NCBI RefSeq assembly: GCF_000499785.1
Contig: NZ_HG726021.1
Coordinates: 394,814-458,813, forward strand
Direction of reading: 5' to 3'
Source of the DNA: Bacteroides neonati
Lineage (GTDB): Bacteria > Bacteroidota > Bacteroidia > Bacteroidales > Bacteroidaceae
Length of the DNA: 64,000 nt
A model generated the notes under the pieces. That model ran no database searches. It saw nothing but the letters and a program-made list of their open reading frames with translations, and was not told the origin of the DNA. Numbering within the stretch: position 1 is the stretch's first letter; each line of letters begins with the position of its first letter. Shown here piece after piece: positions 1 through 9,382 of this stretch. Both the position numbers and the translations under genes were made by a program.

Positions 1-93
1 GTGAAGAACTGAAAACACGCGAAGAACCTATCCTATCCCCTGACCCGATAATCAACAAAACAGAATGCTTTAATAACCTCATCAACAGGAATT

Positions 94-130
94 ATAGCGG
101 AATAATTAATCCTATTCCGCTATTTTTATT
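94..130 (+). terminator. Rho-independent terminator
   Basis: A perfect 11-bp inverted repeat (94-104 with 113-123, 8-nt loop) is followed by a T-rich run (TTTTTATTT). It should end transcription of whatever gene enters from the left edge. The end of that gene cannot be fixed: one frame stays open from base 3 through the hairpin to about 212, but reading through a terminator is unlikely. The rest of 1-257 holds no gene I can support. Confidence 0.75.
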
Positions 131-257
131 TGTTTTCGGCAGTTTATTCCCATTATACGCAACTCATTCGGCAAATATGACTGTTTATCCTATAGCCTAT
201 ATACCTCAATAATTACCTCTGTAATTTTGCGTCAGAATAAACTAATTATTATTTCTG

Positions 258-1550
258 ATGAAAAAAGTCTTAATCTTATTATCCGTACTTATTCCGTTTG
301 TCGGGAACGCACAGGAATATTCTCTGGAGCAATATCTTGAGAAAGTCGAACGAGAGAATATAAGTATCAAAAAAGCGCAGAACGAAACGCAGCAAAGTGC
401 AGAGGATGTGAAAATGGCACGTTCCGAGTATTTGCCGCAGATAGGAGCCACGGCGGGTTATCGTAGGGATTTCAATAACAGCTATATGTTTATCAACGAG
501 GGAGAGTCTGGGATGGAGGGGGTTCCCAACAAATTCCCTGTGAATTTCAAAAATACACTCAATGGTGCCGTCACTCTGGAGCAGTCTATCTATAATGCCC
601 CTGCCCTTGCCAACCAAAAAATAGCCAAGTTGGCAAACGCCTACATGAAACTGTCTCAGGCAGATCAGACCAATCAGGTGGTTAAGCAAGGTACACTCCT
701 GTTTTATCAGGCGCTCTATGCGAAAGAGTCGCTCACTATTTTTTTAGAAAATAGTGCATTGGCACAGAATCAATACCAACAAGTCTGCGAAATGTTTGCA
801 AACGGACTTGTCAGCGAGTTTGCCATGAAGCAATCCGAACTCTACTATCAGCAGACATTGCCCGATATTGAGAATGCACGGAAAACTGTCGGTAATCTAT
901 TACGTGAACTTCGCTTGCTTGCCAACATGACGGAGGAGGAACCGTTCGAGATAAAAGGTGAGATTGCCTTGCCGGACGCCTCTCTTGAAGCAACCGGTCA
1001 AGAACGTTTCCCCGGCGGTACACTGAAAATGGAACAAAGCATCAAACGTATGGATTTAGCAAAGCAGGAGATCTCTTTATCCAAGGCGGCGTTTCTTCCT
1101 AAAGTCACTTTCAATCTGGGTTACTCGCTGGACGCTTATGACGATAAATTCCGGTTCAAAGACAGAAACGGAGTCGGCTATGGAACGATCAACTTGAGCA
1201 TCCCCATTTTTTCAGGTGGATACAATCGCTCCAAAGTACGGAAATCGCATCTTGCCTACGAAAAGAGCAAGATGGAATATATGGAACTTGGCAACCAACT
1301 GGAAAAGGAGTATCAAAGCCTGTTGGCTGACAAAACCGTTGCCTCTACCCAAATCAACACCATTCGTAAGATGGTGGAGCTGGCGGACAAGGAAATACAG
1401 GCTTCGGAAGAGAAACTGCGTTTGGGATTGGTCTCAAATCTCGAACTTCGCGAAACGCGTATTTCCTATATACAGGCAAAGCTACAACTACTCAACGCTA
1501 CTCTCGACTATCAGGCTGCAATTGTGAATATTAAAAACTTACTGAAATAA
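258..1550 (+). CDS. TolC-family outer-membrane efflux protein
   Basis: This is the outer-membrane channel of a tripartite RND efflux system. The 430-residue product starts with a signal peptide (MKKVLILLSVLIPFVGNAQ) and shows the duplicated helical OEP repeats of the TolC family. Each half has a long coiled helix and a 'YLPQIGATAGY' or 'FLPKVTFNLGY' strand segment (about residues 55 and 275), the usual internal repeat. Length fits the family (about 420-480). It is first in a three-gene operon with the adaptor 20 bp downstream and the pump next. A TAATTTTG box lies at 222-229, but I see no convincing -33 element, so the promoter is uncertain. The substrate cannot be told from sequence. Confidence 0.93.
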   Translation: MKKVLILLSVLIPFVGNAQEYSLEQYLEKVERENISIKKAQNETQQSAEDVKMARSEYLPQIGATAGYRRDFNNSYMFINEGESGMEGVPNKFPVNFKNTLNGAVTLEQSIYNAPALANQKIAKLANAYMKLSQADQTNQVVKQGTLLFYQALYAKESLTIFLENSALAQNQYQQVCEMFANGLVSEFAMKQSELYYQQTLPDIENARKTVGNLLRELRLLANMTEEEPFEIKGEIALPDASLEATGQERFPGGTLKMEQSIKRMDLAKQEISLSKAAFLPKVTFNLGYSLDAYDDKFRFKDRNGVGYGTINLSIPIFSGGYNRSKVRKSHLAYEKSKMEYMELGNQLEKEYQSLLADKTVASTQINTIRKMVELADKEIQASEEKLRLGLVSNLELRETRISYIQAKLQLLNATLDYQAAIVNIKNLLK

Positions 1551-1570
1551 AAATTAGAACAAATTATATC

Positions 1571-2608
1571 ATGAGAAAAATTGGAATGATAGGGGGAATA
1601 ATTATTTCCTTGCTGGGATTGGTTGCCTGCGGTGGAAACCCGACACCACAGACTCCTGTAGAGAATTCAAAAGATGCGGCCGTAATTGTCAATACTGCCC
1701 GGATAGCGTATGATGATGGTAGTGAGGAGAAACTCTATCATGCGGATTTGCAGTATGCACGCTCCTTTAAGTTTGCACCACAAACAAATGGCATTGCTAC
1801 AAAAGTGATGATTAGTCCCGGGCAAAAGGTGTCCGAAGGGCAAGCGCTTATCGCTTACCCGGTACAGAATTATCAGCTTCAAATGGAACAGCAACAGGCT
1901 GTTTATAAAGATATGCAGAGTAAATTAGAGAAACAGAAAACGCTCCTTGCCAAAGGTTTCGTAGCACGACAGGCGGTGGAAGACCTTGAACTGGAAGTGA
2001 AGAACAAAGCCAAAGAGATACGGATACTGGAAGAGCAATATGTTGTCAAAGCTCCGTTCTCGGGTACTATAACAGATGTATCGGTAACCGAAGGTGACCA
2101 TGTGATGGCAGGGACACAACTTTTTGTTCTGTCTGAAACGGACAAACTGACCGCAGAGTTTTTTGTGTCAATGAAAGAGGCATTTCTAATTAAGGATGGC
2201 GACGGCGTGACACTTGAATTGGGTTCACTACCTGAATTAAAAGGCAGGGTGGCACAGAAAAGTACCATTATGGACGACACACGCAAGGCTTATCGAATCA
2301 GGGCAGAATTCAGCAATCAGCAAGCCATAGCTGCCGGAGGAGTGACCGCCAACATAAGGATGAAATTGGCGGGAAGCGGTAATTCCATTCGCATACCGCT
2401 GACCGCTATTGCTTCTGTCGGAGGGAAAGACCTGATCTACAAATGTGTTCAAGGATATGCTACCGCCACTCCCGTCCGCATAGTCCGTATTGTGGGACAA
2501 CAGGCCATTATCGAAGCAGGCGTACAATCGGGAGATGAATATGTCACTGTGGGCGTAGAAAAAATATCCGACAAATCGGCTATCAGAGCCACGAACTCAA
2601 ACTTATGA
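1571..2608 (+). CDS. RND efflux periplasmic adaptor (membrane fusion) lipoprotein
   Basis: This is the periplasmic adaptor that joins the inner-membrane pump to the outer-membrane channel. The 345-residue protein has a lipoprotein signal with lipobox LVAC (Cys20). A split biotinyl/lipoyl domain follows ('GQKVSEGQALIAYP' and 'APFSGTITDVSVTEGDHV') around a coiled-coil hairpin at about residues 95-160. Then come beta-barrel and membrane-proximal domains typical of HlyD/AcrA adaptors. The stop overlaps the start of the pump gene by 4 bp (ATGA), which indicates translational coupling. Confidence 0.93.
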   Translation: MRKIGMIGGIIISLLGLVACGGNPTPQTPVENSKDAAVIVNTARIAYDDGSEEKLYHADLQYARSFKFAPQTNGIATKVMISPGQKVSEGQALIAYPVQNYQLQMEQQQAVYKDMQSKLEKQKTLLAKGFVARQAVEDLELEVKNKAKEIRILEEQYVVKAPFSGTITDVSVTEGDHVMAGTQLFVLSETDKLTAEFFVSMKEAFLIKDGDGVTLELGSLPELKGRVAQKSTIMDDTRKAYRIRAEFSNQQAIAAGGVTANIRMKLAGSGNSIRIPLTAIASVGGKDLIYKCVQGYATATPVRIVRIVGQQAIIEAGVQSGDEYVTVGVEKISDKSAIRATNSNL

Positions 2609-5600
2609 AAATAACGAAATTTGCAATAGAACGTCCCGTTACCACCACGATGCTTTTCATTGCATTGGCATTTTTCGGGGTAATGGCTTATGTAAACGTA
2701 GGTGTCAATATGATGCCGAAAGTGAACAGCCCTTCCATTATGGTCACTACCGTCCTGCCCGGCGCTACGCCTGAAGAGCTGGAAAAGAATGTGACCGAAA
2801 AAATAGAGAAAGAAATTTCCGGATTGAGCAATCTGAAACGGGTCATCTCCTACTCGATGGAGAATGTGTCGACCGTACAAGCCGAGTTCCGTTCCAGCAA
2901 GAACGAGAACGAAGCGATGAACGAGGTCAAGGAGAAAGTAGAGCTGGCTATGGCTGAGATGCCGCAGTCTATCGAGCGTCCTCTGATACAAAAAACAAAT
3001 ATCAGCGATGTTCCTGTACTGACGATCGTGATGAGTGGCAATAAGTCCGGCAAGGAGCTGTACGACCTTGCAGATCAGAAATTGAAGAATCTCTTCACTC
3101 GCATCAACGGTGTCACTAAAGTGAACATTATCGGTGGCGAGAAACGCGAGATCAAGATTCTGGCCGATATGCGGCGAGCCGCCGAATTAGGTTTAGACCT
3201 GACTCAAGTAGGAGCAGCCATTCAGGCTGCCAACACCAAACTGCCCGGCGGTACGTACGACTACGACGGAATGAACTTTTCTATCGAAACCGGCCAGGAA
3301 GCATCTTCCCCTCAAGCCATCAGCGAACTGATGATCTCGCACAAAGGTTATCCGTTGTCTGTCCGCGAGTTCGCTGTGGTGAGCGACAGTGTCAAGCGTC
3401 CCACCAATAAGTCGACTTTCCACGATCTGAAAAACGACCACTATTACAGCAGTGTTGTTACGCTCAATATTCTCAAAGAACCGAATGCCAATGAAGTAAA
3501 ATTGGCGAGAGCCATAAAGGAGAAACTCCCTGAATTCGAGAACGAGCTGCCCGAGGGTGTAACGCTGAGTATTCCGTTCGATAATTCTGCATATACGGAA
3601 AGTGCCGTAGACGATGCTTTGGTGAATGTCATTCTCGGCATTATTCTGACAGGGGTCATCCTTTATCTCTTTATCGGGGACTATCGGACGGTGATTATCG
3701 TGAGCATATCCATTCCGATATCTCTCATCGCCAGCTTCATCGTGCTGAAGCAACTCAATGCTACGCTCAACATGATGACGCTGATGAGTTTTGCCGTCTC
3801 TATCGGTGCGCTGATATCCAATTCCATCGTGGTAATCGAAAACATCATCCGCCTGAAAAAAGAGGGGATGCCGATCAAACAAGCTGCAATAGATGGTACG
3901 TCGGAAGTTACGATGGCGGTGATTGCATCGACAGGAACCAACTTAGTGGTATTCCTACCGATGGCTATGATGACCTCCATGGTGGGTGTGTACTTTGTGG
4001 AATATGCGCTGACTATTTCTGTTGCGACCGTATTCTCTCTGCTCGTATCGTTCACGTTGACACCCATGCTTGCCAGCGTTTTGCTGAAAAAAGACCTGAA
4101 AGCCACTAAATTCAACGGTTTTCTGGATCGCTTCTTCGACAACCTCTCCGAACGGTATGGACGTTCGCTGGAAAAACTACTGGCCAAAAAACGCAGGGGT
4201 GTATTACTTTTTGTCTCCATGATGGGAATCTTCATCGCTTCATTCGGTCTGATGAAGTTCATCGACTTCAATTTCATGCCGAAAGAAGATATGAACCTGG
4301 TGTTTGTGGAAGTCGAGCTTCCGGCAGGCTCCTCGCTGGAAACTTCGGGCGAATATGCCAAAAAACTGGAGGCGATCATCATGCGGCATCCCGAAGTGTC
4401 GGCCATGCAAACAGTGATTGGCGAGAAAGGCATCATGCCCAAAGGACCAAACCTGCTCAAGATAATGGCACACTTATACCCAGTTAACGAACGAGAGAGA
4501 AGCAACATACAACTGGCCGAGACTTTGAAAGCTCAACTTGACAGCATTCCGTCAGTGAAAGCACTGGTGTCTGCCAGCGGTATCGAAGGCGGTCTGCCGA
4601 TTGCTTTCCTGTTACAGTCGGAAAACACGGAAGAGCTCAAAGCAACAAGCGCCAAGGTAGAGGCTGCTTTGTTGGATATGGAAGGAATCTCCGGCTACGA
4701 AGCGAGCAACCGTAACGGTAACCGTTTGATTCGCATTATTCCAAGGCCGGAAATCGTTTCACGGCTCAATCTATCGGTATTCGATGTCGCAACAGCCATC
4801 AATAGTGCCATAAATGGGATCAAAGTGGGTGTTTACAAGGAGAATGGAAAGGAATACGACATCCGAATCAGCTATAATGAAAATGATATTAGCGACTTAG
4901 CGCGCATCAAGAATATTCCTGTTCTGGCTAATGGGCAGCATTATACGGTGGAACGGTTGGCTGACATCTCCTATGATATTTCGCAGGCGCAGATCTATCA
5001 CGTCAACAAACTCCCGACGGTGGAATTTGGCATAATGCCTAAAGACAATGTTTCGGACATGGAGATGCAGGGCAAAATCAATCAGTTGATGGACAACCTT
5101 CAGGCACCGAAATCCGTGACCGTGAAATGGGCAGGTATGGCAGAGGATATGGATGAGTCGCTGCGCGATCTCTCATTTACGCTAATCCTGTCGATTATAC
5201 TACTATATATGCTAATGGCTTCGTTGCTGGAAAACTTCTGGCATCCGTTTCTATTGCTTACCACCTTGCCGATGGCTATGATCGGGGTACTGGTACTTAT
5301 CTTCCTAAGCGGAACATCAATGAATATGCTTTCGCTGATTGCCATTATCACTTTATTGGGATTGGCGGTGAATGATAGTATCCTGATATACGATTACAAC
5401 CGGCAACTGCTTGCCCGGGGAGAGTCGTTACACCAGGCAACCATACAGTCGGCAAAGACAAAGTTGAAAACGGTTATCATGACCAGTGTGGCTATCGCTG
5501 TCGGTACACTTCCCAATGCGCTGGAATTCGGTGGAGGAGCCGGGGCTTCCTTCCGTACTCCGATGGCATTAGTAACTATCGGAGGTATCATTACCTCGAC

Positions 5601-5673
5601 TATCCTGACACTATATGTAGTTCCTGCTTTGTTCTACATGGTGAAGAAGCGTACAAAATTACCTGGATTATAA
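2605..5673 (+). CDS. RND family efflux transporter (AcrB/MdtB-like)
   Basis: This proton-driven inner-membrane pump is the energised component of the operon. At 1022 residues it matches HAE/AcrB-type RND proteins. A first membrane helix sits after 'FAIERPVTTTMLFIALAFFGV', with two large periplasmic loops (about 35-330 and 550-845) and two blocks of membrane helices (about 335-535 and 850-1010). The central membrane segment 'MSFAVSIGALISNSIVVIEN' is the TM4 region. The usual paired Asp of TM4 ('GxxVDDAIV') appears here as S-N ('ISNSIVVIE'), and the second repeat has 'GLAVNDSILIYD'. This altered proton-relay region may mean an atypical subfamily. A terminator follows at 5726-5757. Confidence 0.92.
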   Translation: MKITKFAIERPVTTTMLFIALAFFGVMAYVNVGVNMMPKVNSPSIMVTTVLPGATPEELEKNVTEKIEKEISGLSNLKRVISYSMENVSTVQAEFRSSKNENEAMNEVKEKVELAMAEMPQSIERPLIQKTNISDVPVLTIVMSGNKSGKELYDLADQKLKNLFTRINGVTKVNIIGGEKREIKILADMRRAAELGLDLTQVGAAIQAANTKLPGGTYDYDGMNFSIETGQEASSPQAISELMISHKGYPLSVREFAVVSDSVKRPTNKSTFHDLKNDHYYSSVVTLNILKEPNANEVKLARAIKEKLPEFENELPEGVTLSIPFDNSAYTESAVDDALVNVILGIILTGVILYLFIGDYRTVIIVSISIPISLIASFIVLKQLNATLNMMTLMSFAVSIGALISNSIVVIENIIRLKKEGMPIKQAAIDGTSEVTMAVIASTGTNLVVFLPMAMMTSMVGVYFVEYALTISVATVFSLLVSFTLTPMLASVLLKKDLKATKFNGFLDRFFDNLSERYGRSLEKLLAKKRRGVLLFVSMMGIFIASFGLMKFIDFNFMPKEDMNLVFVEVELPAGSSLETSGEYAKKLEAIIMRHPEVSAMQTVIGEKGIMPKGPNLLKIMAHLYPVNERERSNIQLAETLKAQLDSIPSVKALVSASGIEGGLPIAFLLQSENTEELKATSAKVEAALLDMEGISGYEASNRNGNRLIRIIPRPEIVSRLNLSVFDVATAINSAINGIKVGVYKENGKEYDIRISYNENDISDLARIKNIPVLANGQHYTVERLADISYDISQAQIYHVNKLPTVEFGIMPKDNVSDMEMQGKINQLMDNLQAPKSVTVKWAGMAEDMDESLRDLSFTLILSIILLYMLMASLLENFWHPFLLLTTLPMAMIGVLVLIFLSGTSMNMLSLIAIITLLGLAVNDSILIYDYNRQLLARGESLHQATIQSAKTKLKTVIMTSVAIAVGTLPNALEFGGGAGASFRTPMALVTIGGIITSTILTLYVVPALFYMVKKRTKLPGL

Positions 5674-5725
5674 AAGAAACCTTCCAAATGATGGGTACTG
5701 TTTTTTGATGAGTAGTAATTTAGTT

Positions 5726-5757
5726 CGTCAGGCACTTGCGCTTGACGGGCTTTTTTT
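5726..5757 (+). terminator. Rho-independent terminator after the efflux operon
   Basis: An 8-bp stem (5726-5733 with 5740-5747, one G-U pair, 6-nt loop) is followed by GGC and seven T residues. It closes the efflux operon before the winged-helix/two-component operon begins. Apart from this hairpin and the candidate promoter below, 5674-5916 shows nothing further. Confidence 0.75.
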
Positions 5758-5848
5758 AAGAGTATATTGTCTTTTTAACGACTCATTCAACCAGTTTATT
5801 TTGGTCAGGAGCAATTCAGTTATCAAGAATAACAGTTTGTCAGTCAAC

Positions 5849-5881
5849 TTATGAGTGGTTGTGAATGGTTTCGTATCTTTG
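5849..5881 (+). promoter_or_regulatory. Candidate Bacteroidetes promoter for winged-helix/LytS/LytTR operon
   Basis: TATCTTTG at 5874-5881 fits the Bacteroidetes -7 consensus TAnnTTTG. The -33 element is poor (TTATG at 5849-5853, 20 nt upstream). It lies 35 bp before the start codon at 5917. Confidence 0.45.
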
Positions 5882-5916
5882 TGTCGAGAAAATAATAATA
5901 CCTAAAAACAAAGTTT

Positions 5917-6135
5917 ATGGATAATAATCAAATTAGCATCAATGCAGATATTGTTCTACAATTGATGAACAATACTCCCTCCGGTTTGACATATAATGAA
6001 TTGAAAGAAAGGTGTCATTTATCAGATAAAGATTTAAGTATGGCCATAGGCTGGTTAGTACGTGAAAATAAAATCATGTATTTATCTGATCTGGATAATG
6101 ATAGATTGTATCTGAATGTCTACTTTTACTTTTAA
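5917..6135 (+). CDS. Small winged-helix domain protein (DUF2582-like)
   Basis: This 72-residue protein is almost entirely one winged helix-turn-helix unit: 'SGLTYNELKERCHLSDKDLSMAIGWLVRENKI' is the HTH and 'DRLYLNVYFYF' the wing. It resembles the small DUF2582 winged-helix proteins of Bacteroidetes. The DNA target and partner are unknown. It is the first gene of an operon with a LytS-type kinase (start 10 bp downstream of the stop) and a LytTR regulator, so it is probably part of their regulation. A paralogue with the same C-terminal sequence lies at 9128-9343 on the other strand. Confidence 0.85.
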   Translation: MDNNQISINADIVLQLMNNTPSGLTYNELKERCHLSDKDLSMAIGWLVRENKIMYLSDLDNDRLYLNVYFYF

Positions 6136-6145
6136 AAACAAAGTT

Positions 6146-7210
6146 ATGGCACAAAAAAGTTATATGAACTGGCAGACAGCTTTCTGTCTTGCCGCCTTTA
6201 TCACACTGATATTCGTGTTACCAGTATTTTCTCCCTTGTATCTCAAAATGATGGGAGGCGAGATGTTCGGCTTTGTAGACTCTGTACCCAAATATGTGTC
6301 TTTGCTCTACAGTACAGGGAGCTTCTTCCTCCTTACATTTTTGCTCTTCGTATTCGATTTTCAATTGTTGAAGGGGAGATATGCAGTAACGGAGCGGAAC
6401 TGGTATTTTATGGGCGGAGTGCTCCTGATAACGCTGCTATTCAGCTTTTTACAGTTGCCGTTATATAACAGCCTGTTCACATCGGAGAATGTATGGTCTT
6501 TCTCTTCCTACATATTCGGATCAATCATTCTGATGAATGTATCGCTTGCTTTAATGGTGGTAGCCGTTTCGTACATTATTTATTTGTCCGAGAAGCGTCA
6601 GTTCCTGGCTCTTCAGTACGAATCCCTCAAAGTGGAGAATATGCAAATACGCTACCAGGCACTTAAGAATCAAGTCGACCCGCACTTTTTGTTCAATACA
6701 ATGAGTATTCTTGATTCACTGGTGGATGAAGATAAGCAAAGAACACATGAATACATTCAGCGCTTTTCCTCCGTTTACCGTTACATTCTTCAGACCAAGG
6801 AAATTGTGACTCTGGATGAAGAACTCCATTTTACTGATGATTACTTCGGGCTACTGCAAGTCCGCTATGGCGAGTGTCTTCAGCTTAAAACAGAGATAAA
6901 CTTTGCGCTCAAAAACTATTCTGTCGTTCCGCTCAGTTTGCAAATACTAATCGAGAATGCGGTGAAGCATAATATCATTTCCCGGCAGCATCCACTCTGC
7001 ATCACAATCAAAACGACTAACGATCGCCAACTGATTGTGAGCAATAACTATCAACCCAAAACTATGCCAAGTGCAGGTGTAGGCATCGGTTTGGCAAACT
7101 TGTCGGAACGATATGCGTTAAAGTGGCAAAAAGATATTACTATCGAACAGACAGAAGATGTATTTGAAGTGACAATACCTTTAGTATTCGAATCTCCTAA
7201 AACCACATAA
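6146..7210 (+). CDS. LytS-type sensor histidine kinase
   Basis: This membrane histidine kinase is expected to phosphorylate the adjacent LytTR regulator. Four hydrophobic segments lie in the first ~150 residues. A short linker helix is followed by the His_kinase (LytS/YehU) signature 'QVDPHFLFNTMSILDSLV', with phospho-acceptor His in 'DPHFLFN'. A divergent HATPase region follows with the N-box 'LQILIENAVKHN' and G-box 'GVGIGLANLSERY'. The open frame begins at 6116, but I chose the ATG at 6146. It follows the upstream stop and avoids ten residues that only read through the end of the previous gene. The next gene starts 3 bp downstream. Confidence 0.92.
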   Translation: MAQKSYMNWQTAFCLAAFITLIFVLPVFSPLYLKMMGGEMFGFVDSVPKYVSLLYSTGSFFLLTFLLFVFDFQLLKGRYAVTERNWYFMGGVLLITLLFSFLQLPLYNSLFTSENVWSFSSYIFGSIILMNVSLALMVVAVSYIIYLSEKRQFLALQYESLKVENMQIRYQALKNQVDPHFLFNTMSILDSLVDEDKQRTHEYIQRFSSVYRYILQTKEIVTLDEELHFTDDYFGLLQVRYGECLQLKTEINFALKNYSVVPLSLQILIENAVKHNIISRQHPLCITIKTTNDRQLIVSNNYQPKTMPSAGVGIGLANLSERYALKWQKDITIEQTEDVFEVTIPLVFESPKTT

Positions 7211-7213
7211 GCC

Positions 7214-7981
7214 ATGAGAGTAATCATCATAGAAGACGAAAAACTGACAGCCAAAAAGCTGGTTGGTTTGTTAAAAGAATTAACGCCTGATGCTGTTGTC
7301 ATGGGCATATTGCAATCAGTTAGTGAAAGTATTGAATGGTTTGGGAATAACCTGATGCCCGATTTGATTTTCATGGACATACACTTGGCTGATAATCTTT
7401 CCTTCTCCATATTCGAAAGTGTGGAAATAACATGCCCTATTATCTTTACTACTGCTTATGACGAATATGCCTTAAAAGCATTTGAGGTGAATAGTATTGA
7501 TTACCTGCTAAAACCCGTCAGTCGCACGTCCCTGCAACGGGCATTGGACAAACTGAAACGTTTTTCTGCTGTTTATCAACCGCAGGAGACTGCCGAACTG
7601 ATCAAAAAGGTTGCCGATACGATACTACAGAGAACCACTTCCTATAAATCATCGCTGTTGGTATCTGTTCGAGACAAACTAATCCCCATCAAAGTTAGCA
7701 GTATCGCATATATTTATTTGGAAGATAAAAATGCTATTGCCATACAATATGACGGTACAAAAAGTCGCATCGGCGGTTTACTGGATGACTTGATGAAACA
7801 ACTTGATCCTACGATGTTCTATCGGGCAAACCGGCAGTTCATAGTGTCAAAGGCAGCTATAACTGATATTACGACTTGGTTTAGCAACCGTATGATAGTC
7901 AATCTTAACGTATCTGTTCCAGAACGTATCATCGTGAGCAGAACCAATGTGCAGGAATTGAAAAAGTGGCTGACGGAATAA
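7214..7981 (+). CDS. LytTR-family response regulator
   Basis: This response regulator is the partner of the upstream kinase. The N-terminal receiver domain (1-120) has acidic residues 'IIEDEKLTAKK', the phospho-acceptor Asp in 'PDLIFMDIHLAD', Thr in 'IIFTTAYDEYAL' and Lys in 'DYLLKPVS'. The C-terminal LytTR DNA-binding domain (about 150-255) has 'LVSVRDKLIPIKVSSIAYIY', 'MFYRANRQFIVSKAAI' and 'VSRTNVQELKKWL'. LytTR proteins bind short direct repeats. Targets are not visible here, though the efflux operon immediately upstream is an obvious candidate. Confidence 0.94.
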   Translation: MRVIIIEDEKLTAKKLVGLLKELTPDAVVMGILQSVSESIEWFGNNLMPDLIFMDIHLADNLSFSIFESVEITCPIIFTTAYDEYALKAFEVNSIDYLLKPVSRTSLQRALDKLKRFSAVYQPQETAELIKKVADTILQRTTSYKSSLLVSVRDKLIPIKVSSIAYIYLEDKNAIAIQYDGTKSRIGGLLDDLMKQLDPTMFYRANRQFIVSKAAITDITTWFSNRMIVNLNVSVPERIIVSRTNVQELKKWLTE

Positions 7982-8134
7982 TATTATTACCATAGAGTAA
8001 TTTCATAATCAGACTCCAGTCTTGTGATAACTCTTATTCCCAGATTCATTGTTTTTACTTTTTGTTTACGTATATAAACAATGTAATGAGTTATTTGTAT
8101 ACGCAAATTACTGATGCAGGAAATAATCTTTCGT

Positions 8135-9091
8135 TCAATACACTAATTTTACATTATCAATCCAAAGAGTGTTCCCGGGCGAACCGATGAAAGGGCCTCC
8201 ATGACTGGATGAAAACTGTAGCATCATGTGTGTCGGGATTTCATCGGCAGCAGCCCATCCTATTTCTTTTATCGGAACGCTTTCTCCTTTACTGTTCCTT
8301 GCATAATCTCCTGTTCTTAATCCCATGATTTCTGATACATAAGAAGAATGCCTGGTAATGTTACCGTAAAGGATTTCATACATGGCACCATTTATCCAAT
8401 CATTCGAATTCTTATCATATTTCGCAACCATTGTTCCCACTCGCTTTGCCGTGATATTTCCATAAATATCCTCCGTACGTTTTTGCAGAAAAAAAACTAC
8501 GATTGCGCAATCACGTCCTTCCACCTGTCCTTTTTTACTGAAACCGGTCAACCGGATGCGGTCTCCGGCATTAGACACTTTAACTTTGTAGTCATAGCAT
8601 ACAGCTCTGGGACGTTGAGTAAAGGGAATTCCACAATTTATATATTTCTCTGCATCTGAAGTCCCTGTAATCGGTTCCTGCATATCACCGAGGAAAAGGG
8701 AACCTGTTGCTAAAACTCTTATATTAACGAGGCCCAGTACCTTCACGCTTTCAATATGAGTTTCCAGGCGGGCACAATATCCCTTATCGCGTGTCTCTTT
8801 ATAAACCGTTGTGTTTGTCTTTGTAATTCCCGCTACTTTCGCCATTACGTTGGAAGTTCCCCAAGGAGAGTCCCCCAGATTTTTGTATGGATTGTTGGTT
8901 TCAATATTTCGCGCTGGACCTATTTCATAAAGAAGCTTATATTTGCCTCCAATAATATTGGATTCATGAATCTTACGGGTTTCCCACTGATCCATATCTC
9001 CATATTTTATAGGTACAATTTTTTCTTGAGGCCAACTGTACAGTGGAATAATAATTATTGCAATAGCTGATAATCTATTCATATATTCCAT
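8135..9091 (-). CDS. Secreted PCMD-like beta-sandwich protein
   Basis: This 318-residue protein has an N-terminal signal sequence (hydrophobic 'LSAIAIIIIPLYSW') with no lipobox Cys. The body is beta-rich and resembles the PCMD (putative carbohydrate metabolism domain) family of Bacteroidetes. Family-like features are 'KYGDMDQWETRKIHES' near the start, the 'AGDRIRLTGFSKKG' segment, and the ending 'GSPGNTLWIDNVKLVY', the usual final strand of PCMD proteins. The family is usually linked to glycan-binding or surface roles. No susC/susD genes are adjacent, so the substrate is unknown. It is read toward the response regulator and is followed upstream by the winged-helix gene at 9128. Confidence 0.6.
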   Translation of the reverse strand: MEYMNRLSAIAIIIIPLYSWPQEKIVPIKYGDMDQWETRKIHESNIIGGKYKLLYEIGPARNIETNNPYKNLGDSPWGTSNVMAKVAGITKTNTTVYKETRDKGYCARLETHIESVKVLGLVNIRVLATGSLFLGDMQEPITGTSDAEKYINCGIPFTQRPRAVCYDYKVKVSNAGDRIRLTGFSKKGQVEGRDCAIVVFFLQKRTEDIYGNITAKRVGTMVAKYDKNSNDWINGAMYEILYGNITRHSSYVSEIMGLRTGDYARNSKGESVPIKEIGWAAADEIPTHMMLQFSSSHGGPFIGSPGNTLWIDNVKLVY

Positions 9092-9127
9092 TTTTATGCA
9101 GTTTGTTTTATATATCCTAACACTCGT

Positions 9128-9343
9128 TTAAAAGTAGAAGTAAATATTCAAATACAACCTTTCTTCACCATGAGTAGATGAGAATATTACTTTGTCTTCA
9201 CCAATTAACAAACCTATTGCCAAATACAAGTCTTTGTCAGGTAATCCACTCTTTTCTTTCAACTCATTAAATGTGAGACCAGCAGTATTATTCATCAAGC
9301 GGGAAATAATACCCGCATTAATACGGATTTTATCGTTGTACAT
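9128..9343 (-). CDS. Small winged-helix domain protein, paralogue of 5917-6135
   Basis: This 71-residue winged-helix protein is clearly homologous to the product at 5917-6135. It shares 'INAxIxxxLMNNT', 'GLTxNELKE', 'LPDKDLYLAIGLLIGEDKV' and the ending 'ERLYLNIYFYF'. It lies upstream of and collinear with the PCMD-like gene (36 bp gap) and may regulate it or be co-transcribed with it. The pair probably arose by duplication. It is the last gene before the prophage. Confidence 0.83.
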   Translation of the reverse strand: MYNDKIRINAGIISRLMNNTAGLTFNELKEKSGLPDKDLYLAIGLLIGEDKVIFSSTHGEERLYLNIYFYF

Positions 9344-9382
9344 GGTTTGTAGTTTACTGTTTTATAAGTTTCTATTTGAAAA

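Noticed and set aside
1216..1527. Open frame overlapping the outer-membrane efflux gene in another frame on the same strand
   Set aside because: It lies wholly within a well-supported TolC-family gene, and its Trp/Arg-rich translation is typical of an out-of-frame reading.
3193..3882. 229-residue frame opposite the RND pump gene
   Set aside because: It is antisense to a strongly supported gene and rich in His/Arg/Asp, like other antisense shadows here.
3681..4508. 275-residue antisense frame in the RND pump gene
   Set aside because: It is fully antisense to conserved membrane and loop segments, has no family features, and has no promoter or start context.
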